Shown in pieces: positions 1-8,074 of a stretch of DNA of 25,000 nucleotides. The DNA is from Mesostigma viride (taxonomy: Eukaryota; Streptophyta; Mesostigmatophyceae; Mesostigmatales; Mesostigmataceae), in assembly GCA_009746045.1 (NCBI GenBank), contig RPFO01002227.1, forward strand, positions 1-25,000. The letters run 5' to 3'. The position numbers were made by a program, and so were the translations under genes. Position 1 is the stretch's first letter. Each line of letters starts with the position of its first letter. The notes beneath the pieces are model-generated. The model was not told the origin of the DNA. It did not search any database and worked only from the letters and a program-made list of their open reading frames with translations.

Positions 1-1
1 C

Positions 2-1327
2 CAACACGGGGTAGGCAAAACGTCGATAGCTAACTTGAACGGGGATTTCGTCCTCCATCTCGAAGACGGGACGACCGTGTCGCACCAAAACGCGTTCAAC
101 GTCATCAATGACCAGGATGTGCGAGTCCAGCTGCCCTACAACGTTACGAATGGCGACGCGAGTGGAATCTGTAAGTTTACCTATCGCGACTACCACACGA
201 CCCAGGCGCGCACGGGGGAGAGCGTTGTGGACGGAGAGGTAGGATATCCATACTTTTCCGACTCTTTCTATGGTCTCGGCGGATCTCGATTTAACGGCCT
301 CCCTCTCCGCGTGGAGTTGTTGTCTTTCGCCACGATTCGCGACGACAACCGCCGCCTTCCACTAACTGGGAGATCCTTCACCATCACGCGTACATACTCG
401 CCACTGACGGACTGGCGAATGGGTCCGATTGACCCTGTGAACGCACTCTACTGGAGCACCAATCCAACCACCGCTAATTGGGAGGTCGTAGAGGGAACGA
501 CCCTCAAACAGGGCATAAAGATGACGACCCCCTTCGCATACCAACGCAAACTCCCCATCAGGTGGTACATGAATTCCACCCAGCTCACGCCGACCACTCC
601 GACCATCGGCGGAGTCTCCCTCTCGCAAAACGGGGGACTGCGCGGGGAAGACGCCGTAATCACCGCGCCAGTCGCGGCAGATAGTAACAAGTATATGAAC
701 TACGAGATAGACGTCTACAACGACTCGACCCTCACCTCCTACACCACCCACAAAGGAGGGGTGATGGTATGCGTTTCAAAAATGAGCCAACTGCACTCCG
801 GCATCCGGACACCAAGTTCCTACATTTCATATCTAAATCCTGTAAAAATCGCGATCAACGGCGTCTACGCGGACCATGATGTGGGGTGGGGAAAGTCGTT
901 GCCTCCTCTCACCGGTTTTCATCTGTTGGCGAACGGAGTATCTCAAGGGGCCTTGGATGGGACGTTGAAGACAACGACGTTTCAAAATCCATCCGAAGGC
1001 GATGATGTAGAACTCAGATACAGGATCGTAACCGCAAAGGACTCGCCAAATCTGTCAGGGAACATGGAGATAGACGGCCTGCTACGACTCTCATTCTCTA
1101 GAATCATTCTCGCGCCACTCTGTGACCGCTGCAAGCAGAAGCGACGAAATACTACTTTGAAGGGTCTCCGAAAAATTCTTTTTTGTAAAAACAGCCACTC
1201 CGGCACCAAGCAAATGTGTTGTTTTTTCAGAGCAGCTCATAGACGGCCCTTTCTTTGTGTTTTCGGCTATATTTGGGCAGCAACGATGCTTTTTCGTTGC
1301 AGAAAATACTATGTCTTTGACGAATAA
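2..1327 (+). CDS. Partial virion-like protein, 5' end cut by the window edge
   Basis: The reading frame is open from the second base to a TAA at 1325, so the gene starts outside the window; the TTG at 35 is not a credible start. About the first 360 residues read as a beta-rich, low-charge protein rich in Thr, Ser, Asn and Tyr, ending in the segment MEIDGLLRLSFSR. That ending resembles the DWALQLSFRI segment of the 3597-4460 protein, so the two may share a capsid-type fold. The last 65 residues or so change character (Cys, Lys and Arg rich, with CDRCKQKRR) and run 17 bases into the next gene. A frameshift near 1100-1110 would instead end the protein at a TGA near 1160. I do not recognise a named family; a structural role is inferred from neighbours and composition. 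Confidence 0.6.
   Translation, partial: QHGVGKTSIANLNGDFVLHLEDGTTVSHQNAFNVINDQDVRVQLPYNVTNGDASGICKFTYRDYHTTQARTGESVVDGEVGYPYFSDSFYGLGGSRFNGLPLRVELLSFATIRDDNRRLPLTGRSFTITRTYSPLTDWRMGPIDPVNALYWSTNPTTANWEVVEGTTLKQGIKMTTPFAYQRKLPIRWYMNSTQLTPTTPTIGGVSLSQNGGLRGEDAVITAPVAADSNKYMNYEIDVYNDSTLTSYTTHKGGVMVCVSKMSQLHSGIRTPSSYISYLNPVKIAINGVYADHDVGWGKSLPPLTGFHLLANGVSQGALDGTLKTTTFQNPSEGDDVELRYRIVTAKDSPNLSGNMEIDGLLRLSFSRIILAPLCDRCKQKRRNTTLKGLRKILFCKNSHSGTKQMCCFFRAAHRRPFLCVFGYIWAATMLFRCRKYYVFDE
1280..1300 (+). other. Perfect 7-bp hairpin just ahead of a gene start
   Basis: GCAACGA (1280-1286) and TCGTTGC (1294-1300) form a perfect inverted repeat with a 7-base loop, ending 10 bases before the ATG at 1311. It lies in the stretch where the upstream gene's coding character has already faded. 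It may be a gene-boundary signal; the function is unknown. Confidence 0.4.
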
Positions 1328-2831
1328 ATATCACCCGGCCACGACAGATGCCCATCAGAATTGGAGAAATGCGGCTACGACGCATTGGGGTATGCTGGGT
1401 ATCAATCTGCACCATAGTGACTATGCACTCGACCTGTTTGACAATCTGAAGTCGAAGGTTCGATACACGTTAAACTCATCATGGAGCAACAAAACAGCTA
1501 CTGGGTGGCATTTCGAAGAAAATCGGATGGGAAGGTGGAGCGTTATATATCCAAAACAACTCCTCAAAACTTAGTGACATGACTAAAATCTCAAACTCGT
1601 CCGGTATATTTACAACCACTCCTACAGACATTCTTGACCCGTACATTCCGATGCCCTCCGACCAGTTTCCACTTGAGCGGAGAGTACCACGGCGCGTATG
1701 TCTGGCCAATCAAGATGACCTACAAGACATAGAGTTCGACTCCTAAAAACCAACAACCCATCCGGATCGTACACAGCCGTCGGAGACGTGTTGGAGCTGC
1801 GTCACAGGTCCACCTCGTCGAGGAATTGTAGCATTTTTGGCAAATATAGCGTCACAAAACCCGTACCGGGTGTGGCGGATACTTGGTTTAAGGAGCTAAC
1901 ACTCACGAATGAGAGTGTCATCCGCACGGTTGTTAAGTGTCCCGATGTTCAATACGGCGTGCAAATGAACCAATATACTGCCAAAATATATGGGATTCTA
2001 CCAGCTCGTCAGTCGGTAAGGAAGTTTTATGTAAGACTTGGATTTTCAAACACCAAGTTGAGCAATGATCCGTTGCTTATCAGCGTAGTCGTTGGAGAAG
2101 CGTGGACTGGCGGTTTTTCTACAACGACAATATCAAAATCCTCGTCGTACGTTGACATAACCTGTGATCATATTTCACTGGTTGATCCTCCAGTTACTGG
2201 TATGATCCATTTGGCGACCGTGACGTTCCAGGTATTAGATCCAACAGTATCTGGCCCGACCCCGCTTTTATTTGCTTCTAGCCTAAGCTACTATTATGGT
2301 TCAAGCCTGTCGTCAATTGGCGGCAATCACGGGATGGACGTGGCCCTGTATGAAGATGTCCGAGAAACTAGGCGTATATCGCACACGATATTGGAAGCAG
2401 ATTCTTTGGTCGGTCTGAGGCAGCCCATATACGACTACCCGCTTCCGCAATTTTGGCACGGCGCCCCTGTGGCCGTGATGTCTTTCCACGACCCGGCCAC
2501 ACAATCGGAACTAACTCTTCCGACCGCGTTGACCAATATCCTTGTCAGGTTAACATTTGATAACAACCCACCAACGATTCTCGACATATCAAACCCATAT
2601 CGCTTAACGGCTAGCGGCCTGTCCGTCTGGCCGGTAAACGTTATAATTGGCAGCAACTGGAATGTTGTTTCAGGATACGAGGAGGATGACGGGGTGTTTG
2701 AAATCGCATTGCGGATTCCTCGCATCACCACTGACACGTCAACAAACATAGCACTCTCTACGGCGTTTTGCAAGTCGCGCGCTGGAAAAATGGCCGTGTC
2801 GACTAACAAGACCCTCACTTGGACGTTATAA
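1311..2831 (+). pseudogene. Second large virion-like protein, broken by about three frameshifts
   Basis: The ATG at 1311 opens a plausible N-terminus (MSLTNKYHPATTDAHQNW). The coding signal then moves one frame at roughly 1500, again near 1650 (FHLSGEYHGAYVWPIKM) and again near 1720, before running cleanly to a TAA at 2829. The long final segment of about 360 residues is beta-rich, with few Cys or Lys and many Ser, Thr, Val and Leu, like the surrounding capsid-region proteins. The total of about 500 residues is an estimate because the breaks are only roughly placed. The three shifts all go the same way and sum to zero, so the downstream frame equals the start frame. Small indels, either real decay or assembly errors, explain this. 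No named family is recognised; a minor capsid or vertex protein is the best guess. Its base composition is less GC-rich than the major capsid gene. Confidence 0.6.
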
Positions 2832-2837
2832 AAATCT
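2829..2837 (+). promoter_or_regulatory. A-rich gene-start motif, copy 1
   Basis: TAAAAATCT overlaps the stop codon of the preceding gene and lies 25 bases before the ATG at 2854. It matches similar motifs at 4804, 6126 and 6318. It is a candidate TATA-like promoter element. Confidence 0.4.
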
Positions 2838-2853
2838 ATGATTATATGCAGAA

Positions 2854-3357
2854 ATGGCAAGGCGTCAGAAATCAGCACGGCGCCGTCCTTCAAGTAAAAG
2901 GGGAAAACCGAAGCGTAAGGTCGCACCCCAGTCGCAGGTGACCGCTTCATCGACCAACACCATTGTCATCCACAGCGCGCCGGTCCGAAGAGCGGTGAAC
3001 AAAGGGAAGGTCGCAGAGGCGCGAGGGTTCAAGGATGCCCTTCTCATGGCGTCAGTGATGGCGAACTCTAGACCGGTCGCGTACCCCCCGTTGTCCGCGT
3101 ATGCCCAACCGGCCCCTGTCGCGCCGGCTCCCGAACCGGTTGTCGTCGATGAAGCAGTGGCGGCACCCCCGGAGCCTGCGGGTGTACCTGTCGGGAAACG
3201 AGTCCAGGTGGGAGGCGCGAGGTGGAAATGCCCACAACCCGGGTGTAAGAGCACGTTCGCAAACGAAAAAAACCTCCTGCTGCATCTCAGGAGGGTCCAC
3301 AACACGGTCGTGGGAATTCCAAAAGAAGGCGCTGAAAAAAATCTCACAGAAGAGTAA
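2854..3357 (+). CDS. Basic C2H2 zinc-finger protein of the viral block
   Basis: This 167-residue protein has three parts. Residues 1-26 are strongly basic (MARRQKSARRRPSSKRGK then more Lys/Arg), resembling a nuclear-localisation or DNA-condensing tail. The middle, about residues 75-112, is a Pro/Ala/Val-rich linker. Near residues 125-150 there is one classical zinc finger, C-x4-C-x12-H-x4-H, beginning WKCPQPGC and ending HLRRVH. It fits a DNA-binding protein packaged with, or acting on, the viral genome; that role is inferred. The ATG at 2854 is the first in frame after the upstream stop and follows the A-rich motif at 2829. The next small ORF begins 2 bases after the stop. The reading frame is intact, unlike several neighbours. 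Confidence 0.75.
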   Translation: MARRQKSARRRPSSKRGKPKRKVAPQSQVTASSTNTIVIHSAPVRRAVNKGKVAEARGFKDALLMASVMANSRPVAYPPLSAYAQPAPVAPAPEPVVVDEAVAAPPEPAGVPVGKRVQVGGARWKCPQPGCKSTFANEKNLLLHLRRVHNTVVGIPKEGAEKNLTEE

Positions 3358-3359
3358 AC

Positions 3360-3506
3360 ATGAGCAGCCCGCTGTTCACTGACGCCGAGATGCTCGAGAT
3401 CTCTCAATGGATGACCCTCCATCCAAATGTCCCACGAGAGTTCATTGAGGCAGCCATGCTCTACTGTAGAAGAAGCCACTCACAGGGAAGACGAAGCGCG
3501 CCATGA
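3360..3506 (+). CDS. Small 48-residue ORF between zinc-finger and penton-like genes
   Basis: The ATG at 3360 opens a 48-codon frame starting MSSPLFTDAEMLEISQWM and ending with Arg/Ser-rich residues before a TGA at 3504. It fills the space exactly: it starts 2 bases after the zinc-finger gene, and its stop overlaps the next ATG (3503) as ATGA. The acidic, helical first half and basic end look protein-like. A second ORF starting at 3503 (MKRASAKIEEGVVKVFG) is also protein-like for about 35 residues and then loses that character. The two may be one small gene split by a frameshift near 3500. No family is recognised. Confidence 0.45.
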   Translation: MSSPLFTDAEMLEISQWMTLHPNVPREFIEAAMLYCRRSHSQGRRSAP

Positions 3507-3703
3507 AAAGGGCATCGGCGAAAATTGAGGAAGGCGTCGTCAAGGTTTTTGGGACAAACGAAATTACTTCTGAGCTATTGTCAGAAGAAGTGGCCGATGA
3601 AGGAGTTCATCCAGGAAACGCTGACACTCACTCTTCGCACGGAGAACCGAACTCGCGGGACGCTAGTGGATCCGGTATGGGACATCCCGGCGGGACTCCT
3701 TGA
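3503..3703 (+). CDS. Possible 66-residue ORF, or the 3' part of the preceding small gene
   Basis: The frame begins with ATG overlapping the previous stop. The first 35 residues or so (Lys/Glu-rich, ending near EEVADEG) look like real coding, but the remainder is probably a shadow of the penton-like gene, which takes over in another frame at 3597. It could be an independent overlapping gene, a split part of the 3360 ORF, or a displaced N-terminus of the next protein. Confidence 0.25.
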   Translation: MKRASAKIEEGVVKVFGTNEITSELLSEEVADEGVHPGNADTHSSHGEPNSRDASGSGMGHPGGTP

Positions 3704-4460
3704 CGATTATCACGACGTCGGGCTTACCCTCATGACCATCCCGTTTGAACAGACTCACATCAGCGAAGGAAACCGATACTTCACTGTCCGTTTGTCTGGC
3801 AGCGAGTCCCCTACGAAGGTGACCTTGCCGCTCGGCTCGTACACGACTATCGAAAACCGAAAAAACATAGAGGAAGCTTTGAAGGCGGTAGATCCTGGGT
3901 TCTCGGTCACGTACAACAGGGCGACTAGTCTTTTTACCGTGACAAATGCCACCGAGTTCTCTGTCGCGGTGGATGAGCCCACGGGCCGGGTGTTGGGGCT
4001 CATGGAAGGATCATATCCTTTCACAGGTGTCCTCGCTAGCAACCGGCCAGCAACGAATGGGAGACTGAGAATGGTGTATGTATACAGCGACATCGTTCGA
4101 GGAAACGTGATATCATCGTCGACAGGCACGGGATATGGAGGCCTTTTGGCCGTCTGTCCCAACATGTCGCAGTTCTTAGAACCCATTGTTTGGCAGGCAG
4201 CGACCCCTTTGTGGCAGCATCTCAAGGACTCTCCCAGCAACATCACGATCCGACTGCTCGACGAGGACGACGCTCCTATAACTGTCTACTCGGATTGGGC
4301 TCTTCAGCTCTCCTTCCGCATAAGCCCTCAGAAGGCGATGGGAATAGAGGCGAGGAAGATCGGGAGCGTTTTGAAGTATATGGCCCTTGACAGGACCGTC
4401 CAGCCACAAACCAGATTTATTTCTCAGCCATCTAGTACTATCGAGGACGATGAAAGTTAA
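3597..4460 (+). CDS. Probable minor capsid (penton-like) protein
   Basis: From ATG 3597 (MKEFIQETLTLTLRTENR) to TAA 4458 this is 287 residues; the frame is open further left to an ATG at 3525, but the extra 24 residues look non-coding. The protein is beta-rich throughout, with a proline-rich segment near the N-terminus (LVDPVWDIPAGLL) and a C-terminal pair NITIRLLDEDDAPI / DWALQLSFRI. I recall this last pattern from minor structural proteins of polinton and virophage relatives; the penton assignment is from memory and context, not a search. It sits two genes upstream of the major capsid gene, as minor and major capsid genes often do in these viruses. The next gene starts inside its last codons, with an 11-base overlap. 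The frame is intact over the whole capsid-like region. Confidence 0.55.
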   Translation: MKEFIQETLTLTLRTENRTRGTLVDPVWDIPAGLLDDYHDVGLTLMTIPFEQTHISEGNRYFTVRLSGSESPTKVTLPLGSYTTIENRKNIEEALKAVDPGFSVTYNRATSLFTVTNATEFSVAVDEPTGRVLGLMEGSYPFTGVLASNRPATNGRLRMVYVYSDIVRGNVISSSTGTGYGGLLAVCPNMSQFLEPIVWQAATPLWQHLKDSPSNITIRLLDEDDAPITVYSDWALQLSFRISPQKAMGIEARKIGSVLKYMALDRTVQPQTRFISQPSSTIEDDES

Positions 4461-4806
4461 TTTTGGAGCAATCGGAAACGTGGCTAGACGCGTGGGAGAG
4501 TTTGCCGGCAACGCTATCAAGAGGGTCGGCGACGGGGCGGCCATCGTGTCAGCTGTCAAGAAAGCCGGGCACGTCGCTGGCGAAGTCATCTCAAAAATTG
4601 GCGACGGGGCGCGGGCTGCCAAACAGGCGGCGGGCATTGTCGATTCCGCGCTCGGACACATCCCATCCAACATGATCGCGAAGAGTACGCTGCTCGGGAA
4701 AGCGTACTCGGTCGCAAACACTGGTCTGAGCGCCTTGTCCAACCTCGAAAGACGGGTTGATGGAGCGAAGGTAAAAAATCCCATACTCGGCCAGCTTCTT
4801 CAGTAA
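4450..4806 (+). CDS. Ala/Gly/Lys-rich small virion-type protein, 118 residues
   Basis: The ATG at 4450 overlaps the end of the penton-like gene; a longer in-frame start at 4387 lies inside that gene and is unlikely. The protein is dominated by Ala, Gly, Lys and Val. It contains an internal duplication, with RVGDGAA near residue 27 and KIGDGAR near residue 54, each embedded in an amphipathic helix-like segment. Small basic amphipathic proteins next to capsid genes occur in adenoviruses and polinton-like viruses, where they condense DNA or lyse membranes. That parallel is an inference from composition only. There is no signal peptide. The stop at 4804 begins the A-rich motif preceding the major capsid gene. 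The frame is intact. Confidence 0.6.
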   Translation: MKVNFGAIGNVARRVGEFAGNAIKRVGDGAAIVSAVKKAGHVAGEVISKIGDGARAAKQAAGIVDSALGHIPSNMIAKSTLLGKAYSVANTGLSALSNLERRVDGAKVKNPILGQLLQ

Positions 4807-4812
4807 AAATAT
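4804..4812 (+). promoter_or_regulatory. A-rich gene-start motif, copy 2
   Basis: TAAAAATAT starts at the stop codon of the upstream gene, 18 bases before ATG 4822 and 33 before ATG 4837. The spacing of the other copies (25-36 bases) favours 4837 as the capsid start. Confidence 0.4.
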
Positions 4813-4821
4813 CTCATTCGA

Positions 4822-6128
4822 ATGTATACACAATCTATGGCTTCGGACAATTCCTGGTACTCGCGCGCTATCCCCAAGTCCATGCAATACCTCGTGAAGG
4901 CGCTGGGTCAGCACACGACTCAACGAGTCCATCTCAGCACCCTCTCAGCAAGCGACGGCATCAAACAAGGGTCTGTGGTCGCGGTCCGCCTCCCCACGTC
5001 CGGGTTCGTGGACTTGCACTCCTTCGCAATGTTTTTCACGGGGACCCCCACGACCACGGCGGGGTTCGCAAAGTTCCCCGCGTACACGTCCTCCATCATC
5101 AGGCGCCTCGAGGTACTGGCAGGAGGTCAGACCGTCGACAGCATCAACGACTACTCCCAGCTGTTCCATACGCTGCTCTCGGTGCACGGCGGTGTCGAGT
5201 ACAATCTCGCGCAGGCTCCCGCTGGTTGGTCGAAGAATAACAACATCGTCACCGCTGACGTGGCTGGCACTCTCACAAACAACGTGAAGGCAAACACCGC
5301 AGTGGACGGCGTCATTGACCACTTTTTGGGATTCCTGAGCGGCGAGCCTCGGATCGTGGATCTGAGTCTCTTCCCCCCATCGAGATCCGAATCACACTCA
5401 TGGACGGAGGGGTGATGCTTCCTAGCGTCGCAGCAGCTGCTGCTGGCGATGGCATCGTGGCCGTTCCAGCAGCGACAGGTGTTGGTTTCGAACTGAGCAA
5501 CATCCACTTTAGCATCGACACGTACAGGTTCCAAGAAGATATCGTGGGCCAGATTTTCTCGTCCAGGCTTGCCGAGGGTGGAACTCTCTCCTTCAAGTGG
5601 CGGACGTGGCAGTCTACCAAACAGTCGCTCGGGACTCGCACTCCCTATGCCATCAAGGCGTCGCTGTCTTCCGCGTCCGCCAGCAAACTCCTGGCGATTC
5701 AGGTTGCTGCCGGCGCGGACGTGACCAACGCATCTGGCAATACGATGTTCAATCACATCGCGGATGGTATGACTTCCTACCAATACGACATCAACGGATC
5801 CAACCTGGCGCCTGGATACCGTACGAACGCAACGGAGGCGTGGATCAATCTGTTGTCCGCGTTCGGTGACCAAGGGAATGTTTTGTCCTGTGTCCGTGAG
5901 GGCATGACTCCTACCACGTGGCTAAACAACAACTTCACGATGGCGTGTCACCTTAATATGCCGTGTGCCGGTCCAGAGTACATGAGCGGCCTTGACCTTC
6001 GTGGCACGGCATCGGTGGTCACGCTGCGAGTCGAGAAGGGAGCAACGGACTGCATTTCCTACATCTTCACGGAATGCGAATCAAAGATGGACATCGCTGC
6101 AGGCAGGCAGGCAGCCGTGTACCTCTAA
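4822..6128 (+). pseudogene. Major capsid protein, probable double jelly-roll type, one frameshift
   Basis: Two overlapping frames make one protein of about 430 residues. The first runs from ATG 4822, or better 4837 (MASDNSWYSRAIPKSMQYL), to about 5378. The second runs from there to TAA 6126. The join is a run of six C at 5373-5378, where one extra C would restore the frame. The N-terminal half (IKQGSVVAVRLPTSGFVDLH, then SSIIRRLEVLAGGQTVDSI) and a hydrophobic domain linker ending in Pro-Pro, followed by a second beta-rich half, fit the double jelly-roll major capsid proteins of polinton-like viruses. The length suits that family and is close to the lower end of large-DNA-virus capsids. It would form the pseudo-hexameric capsomers. 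Gene position after a penton-like gene supports the call. Family assignment comes from recognition, not a search. Confidence 0.65.
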
Positions 6129-6136
6129 AAAATATA
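6126..6136 (+). promoter_or_regulatory. A-rich gene-start motif, copy 3
   Basis: TAAAAAATATA begins at the capsid stop codon and lies 31 bases before the ATG at 6157. Its context, CTCTAAAAAATA, is identical to that of the copy at 6318. Confidence 0.45.
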
Positions 6137-6156
6137 TACGTGTGTAATGACAAACG

Positions 6157-6327
6157 ATGGACTACTTTCGAGACCCTAGCATCACAGCTAATCCGTTTAA
6201 CAGGTTGAAGTTGATTTTTGACATTCCTGAAATGGCAGATTCTGGTCTGTCCATGACAATGCCAGCTAGACGAGCATTGCCCCTTCTCCCCACCTTCAAG
6301 TATCCGCTACCAAACTCTAAAAAATAA
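6157..6327 (+). CDS. Small 56-residue ORF after the capsid gene
   Basis: The frame runs from ATG 6157 (MDYFRDPSITANPFNRLKL) to TAA 6325. It fills the gap between capsid and fibre genes and is preceded by the A-rich motif. The protein has a short hydrophobic centre, a Met/Pro/Arg-rich segment and a basic C-terminus ending in Ser-Lys-Lys. It has no recognisable domain. Its end overlaps the next A-rich motif. A virion cement or peptide-like role is possible but unsupported. Confidence 0.5.
   Translation: MDYFRDPSITANPFNRLKLIFDIPEMADSGLSMTMPARRALPLLPTFKYPLPNSKK
6318..6327 (+). promoter_or_regulatory. A-rich gene-start motif, copy 4
   Basis: TAAAAAATAA overlaps the last codons of the 56-residue ORF and lies 36 bases before the fibre ATG at 6354. 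Confidence 0.4.
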
Positions 6328-6353
6328 TGTGACGATGATATTATATTAGCTCC

Positions 6354-8067
6354 ATGTCGTTTGATTATGGTATTTGTCCTGCTTTGATTCGCAAGAAGCG
6401 CAAACCGGCAAGGACAGCGCCGTCAATCACGTTAACAACTACACACGGACTGTATCCTAGCGCGGTACCGATTACAATGACAGCAGCATTCAGCGAAACA
6501 GTCACCGGGTTCACCTTGGGTGATATCGTTGTCATAAATGGTACTGCATCTGGTTTAACGGGTAGCGGCGCCTCTTACACATTCTCTGTGACTCCAGCTG
6601 TAGCTTATTCACTGACAACAGTCACTGTTGGAGGGAACGCAGCAAGCAGCGTGCTAGGAACCGGCAACACCGCAGCAACTCCGTTAGTCTTCACGTATTC
6701 GCCACCTCCAACGGTAACCCTCGCGACGACCGCGGGCTTGACGCCATCCTCATCCCCGTGGACGTGACAGCCACGTTCAGCAGGTCGGTGACGGGGTTCG
6801 CGTTGGGCGACATCACCGTGACCAACGGGACCGCCGCCAACCTGACCGGAAGTGGGGCGTCGTACGCCTTCCAAGTGACGCCAACCATCGCCAATTCTTC
6901 AACGAACGTCAGCGTGGCGCGGGCACTGTTGTGGACGCATCGACAGGGAACGCCAACGCGGCATCTAACACACTGTCGTTCACGTACTCGGCAAATCCGT
7001 CGGTGACTCTTGCGTCCGGAACTCCGACGGGTGCTGTTTATCCGATCACGGCCACTTTTAGCACATCGGTCACTGGGTTCACGTTGGGCGACATCGCCGT
7101 GACCAACGGAACCGTGTCCAACTTGCTGGGAAGCGGTGCCACGTACACATTCGATGTGACCACTACCATGTCGGACTTCACGACGACGGTAAGCGTGGGC
7201 GCGGGCGCCGTGACGGGCGCAACGTCAGGGCTTGGAAATGCATCATCCAACACGCTGTCATTCACGTACTATTACAACCCGGCAACAGACCCAGCGTTGT
7301 TTGCGTGGTACGACCCGTCAGACAGCGCCACGGTGTTCAGCGACGCGTCGGGCACAACCCAGCAAAACACGGCAGGAGGGAACGTGATGCGCGTGAAAGA
7401 CAAGGGACCGAATGGGTACCACGTGACACAGGCCACTTCCACCAAGTGTCCTACGCTGGATGCGGCGGAGCTTAACTCGAAACGGTCCCTCCGCTTTATC
7501 AACTCGCGGTCTGGCTTGTTAGCGTCCGTGAGCAATTTCTGGAGCGCGATTGGGGTCAGTGCGAGCATCCTCCTAGTCGCCAAACAGCTAACGACTGCAA
7601 CGTATCCAGAAATAGGGGGTTATACGGGTATTAGAGGTTATATGCTTGGATCGACGGATGGCAATGGTTATCTCATGTCTTATCAGTCAGAGGTACAGAC
7701 CGTTCTCCTATTCGCTCCCGGTAGTGTATACGAAACCGTGAGCACCAGGGCTCAGTTCTTTGACAACAAGGCACACGTCATGGCGATTTCATGCAACAGC
7801 AGTACAAACGCACTTTTCACCCGCTTCGACGGAAGAGCTGGTTATAACAGAATCGGATCGGACCCTACAACTGGTTCAGGAAATCTCGCTATTGGAGGAG
7901 ACTCATCCAACGCGAGTCGTGCCTTTGACGGGTGGATCGGCGAGATCCTTATCTACAACACAGCCAAGACGTCAGCGGAACTTGAACGGATCCGCGGGTA
8001 TCTTGGCCAAGTGGGGCACTCCCGCCGCCATCCCAGCGTAGAAACTATTATCTCTTCCAATTTGTAA
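6354..8067 (+). pseudogene. Fibre/adhesin-like protein: three Ig-like repeats plus LamG-like domain, two frameshifts
   Basis: The ATG at 6354 begins a short basic N-terminus (MSFDYGICPALIRKKRK). Three repeats of about 95 residues follow, at roughly 6417-6710, 6711-6995 and 6996-7275. Each has the pattern F-S-x-x-V-T-G-F-x-L-G-D-I-x-V-x-N-G-T, then G-S-G-A-x-Y-x-F, typical of bacterial Ig-like adhesin domains (BIg_12 type). From about 7285 the protein resembles a LamG/concanavalin-like module: it opens LFAWYDPSDSATVF, contains VKDKGPNGYHVTQA and closes with GWIGEILIYNTAKTSAELE. The frame drops one base near the C run at 6754-6757 and again near 6914-6917; comparing the repeats shows both sites clearly. 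Joined, it would be about 570 residues. It would suit a virion fibre that binds glycans on the algal surface; that role is inferred. Confidence 0.7.
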
Positions 8068-8074
8068 TAAAGCA

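Noticed and set aside
2435-3479. Long minus-strand ORFs opposite the zinc-finger and preceding genes
   Set aside because: The plus strand has the zinc-finger motif and tight gene spacing; the minus frames are compositional shadows.
5151-5873. 240-codon minus-strand ORF across the capsid gene
   Set aside because: It overlaps both halves of the capsid reading and is Arg/Ser/Gly rich, as antisense frames of GC-rich genes are.
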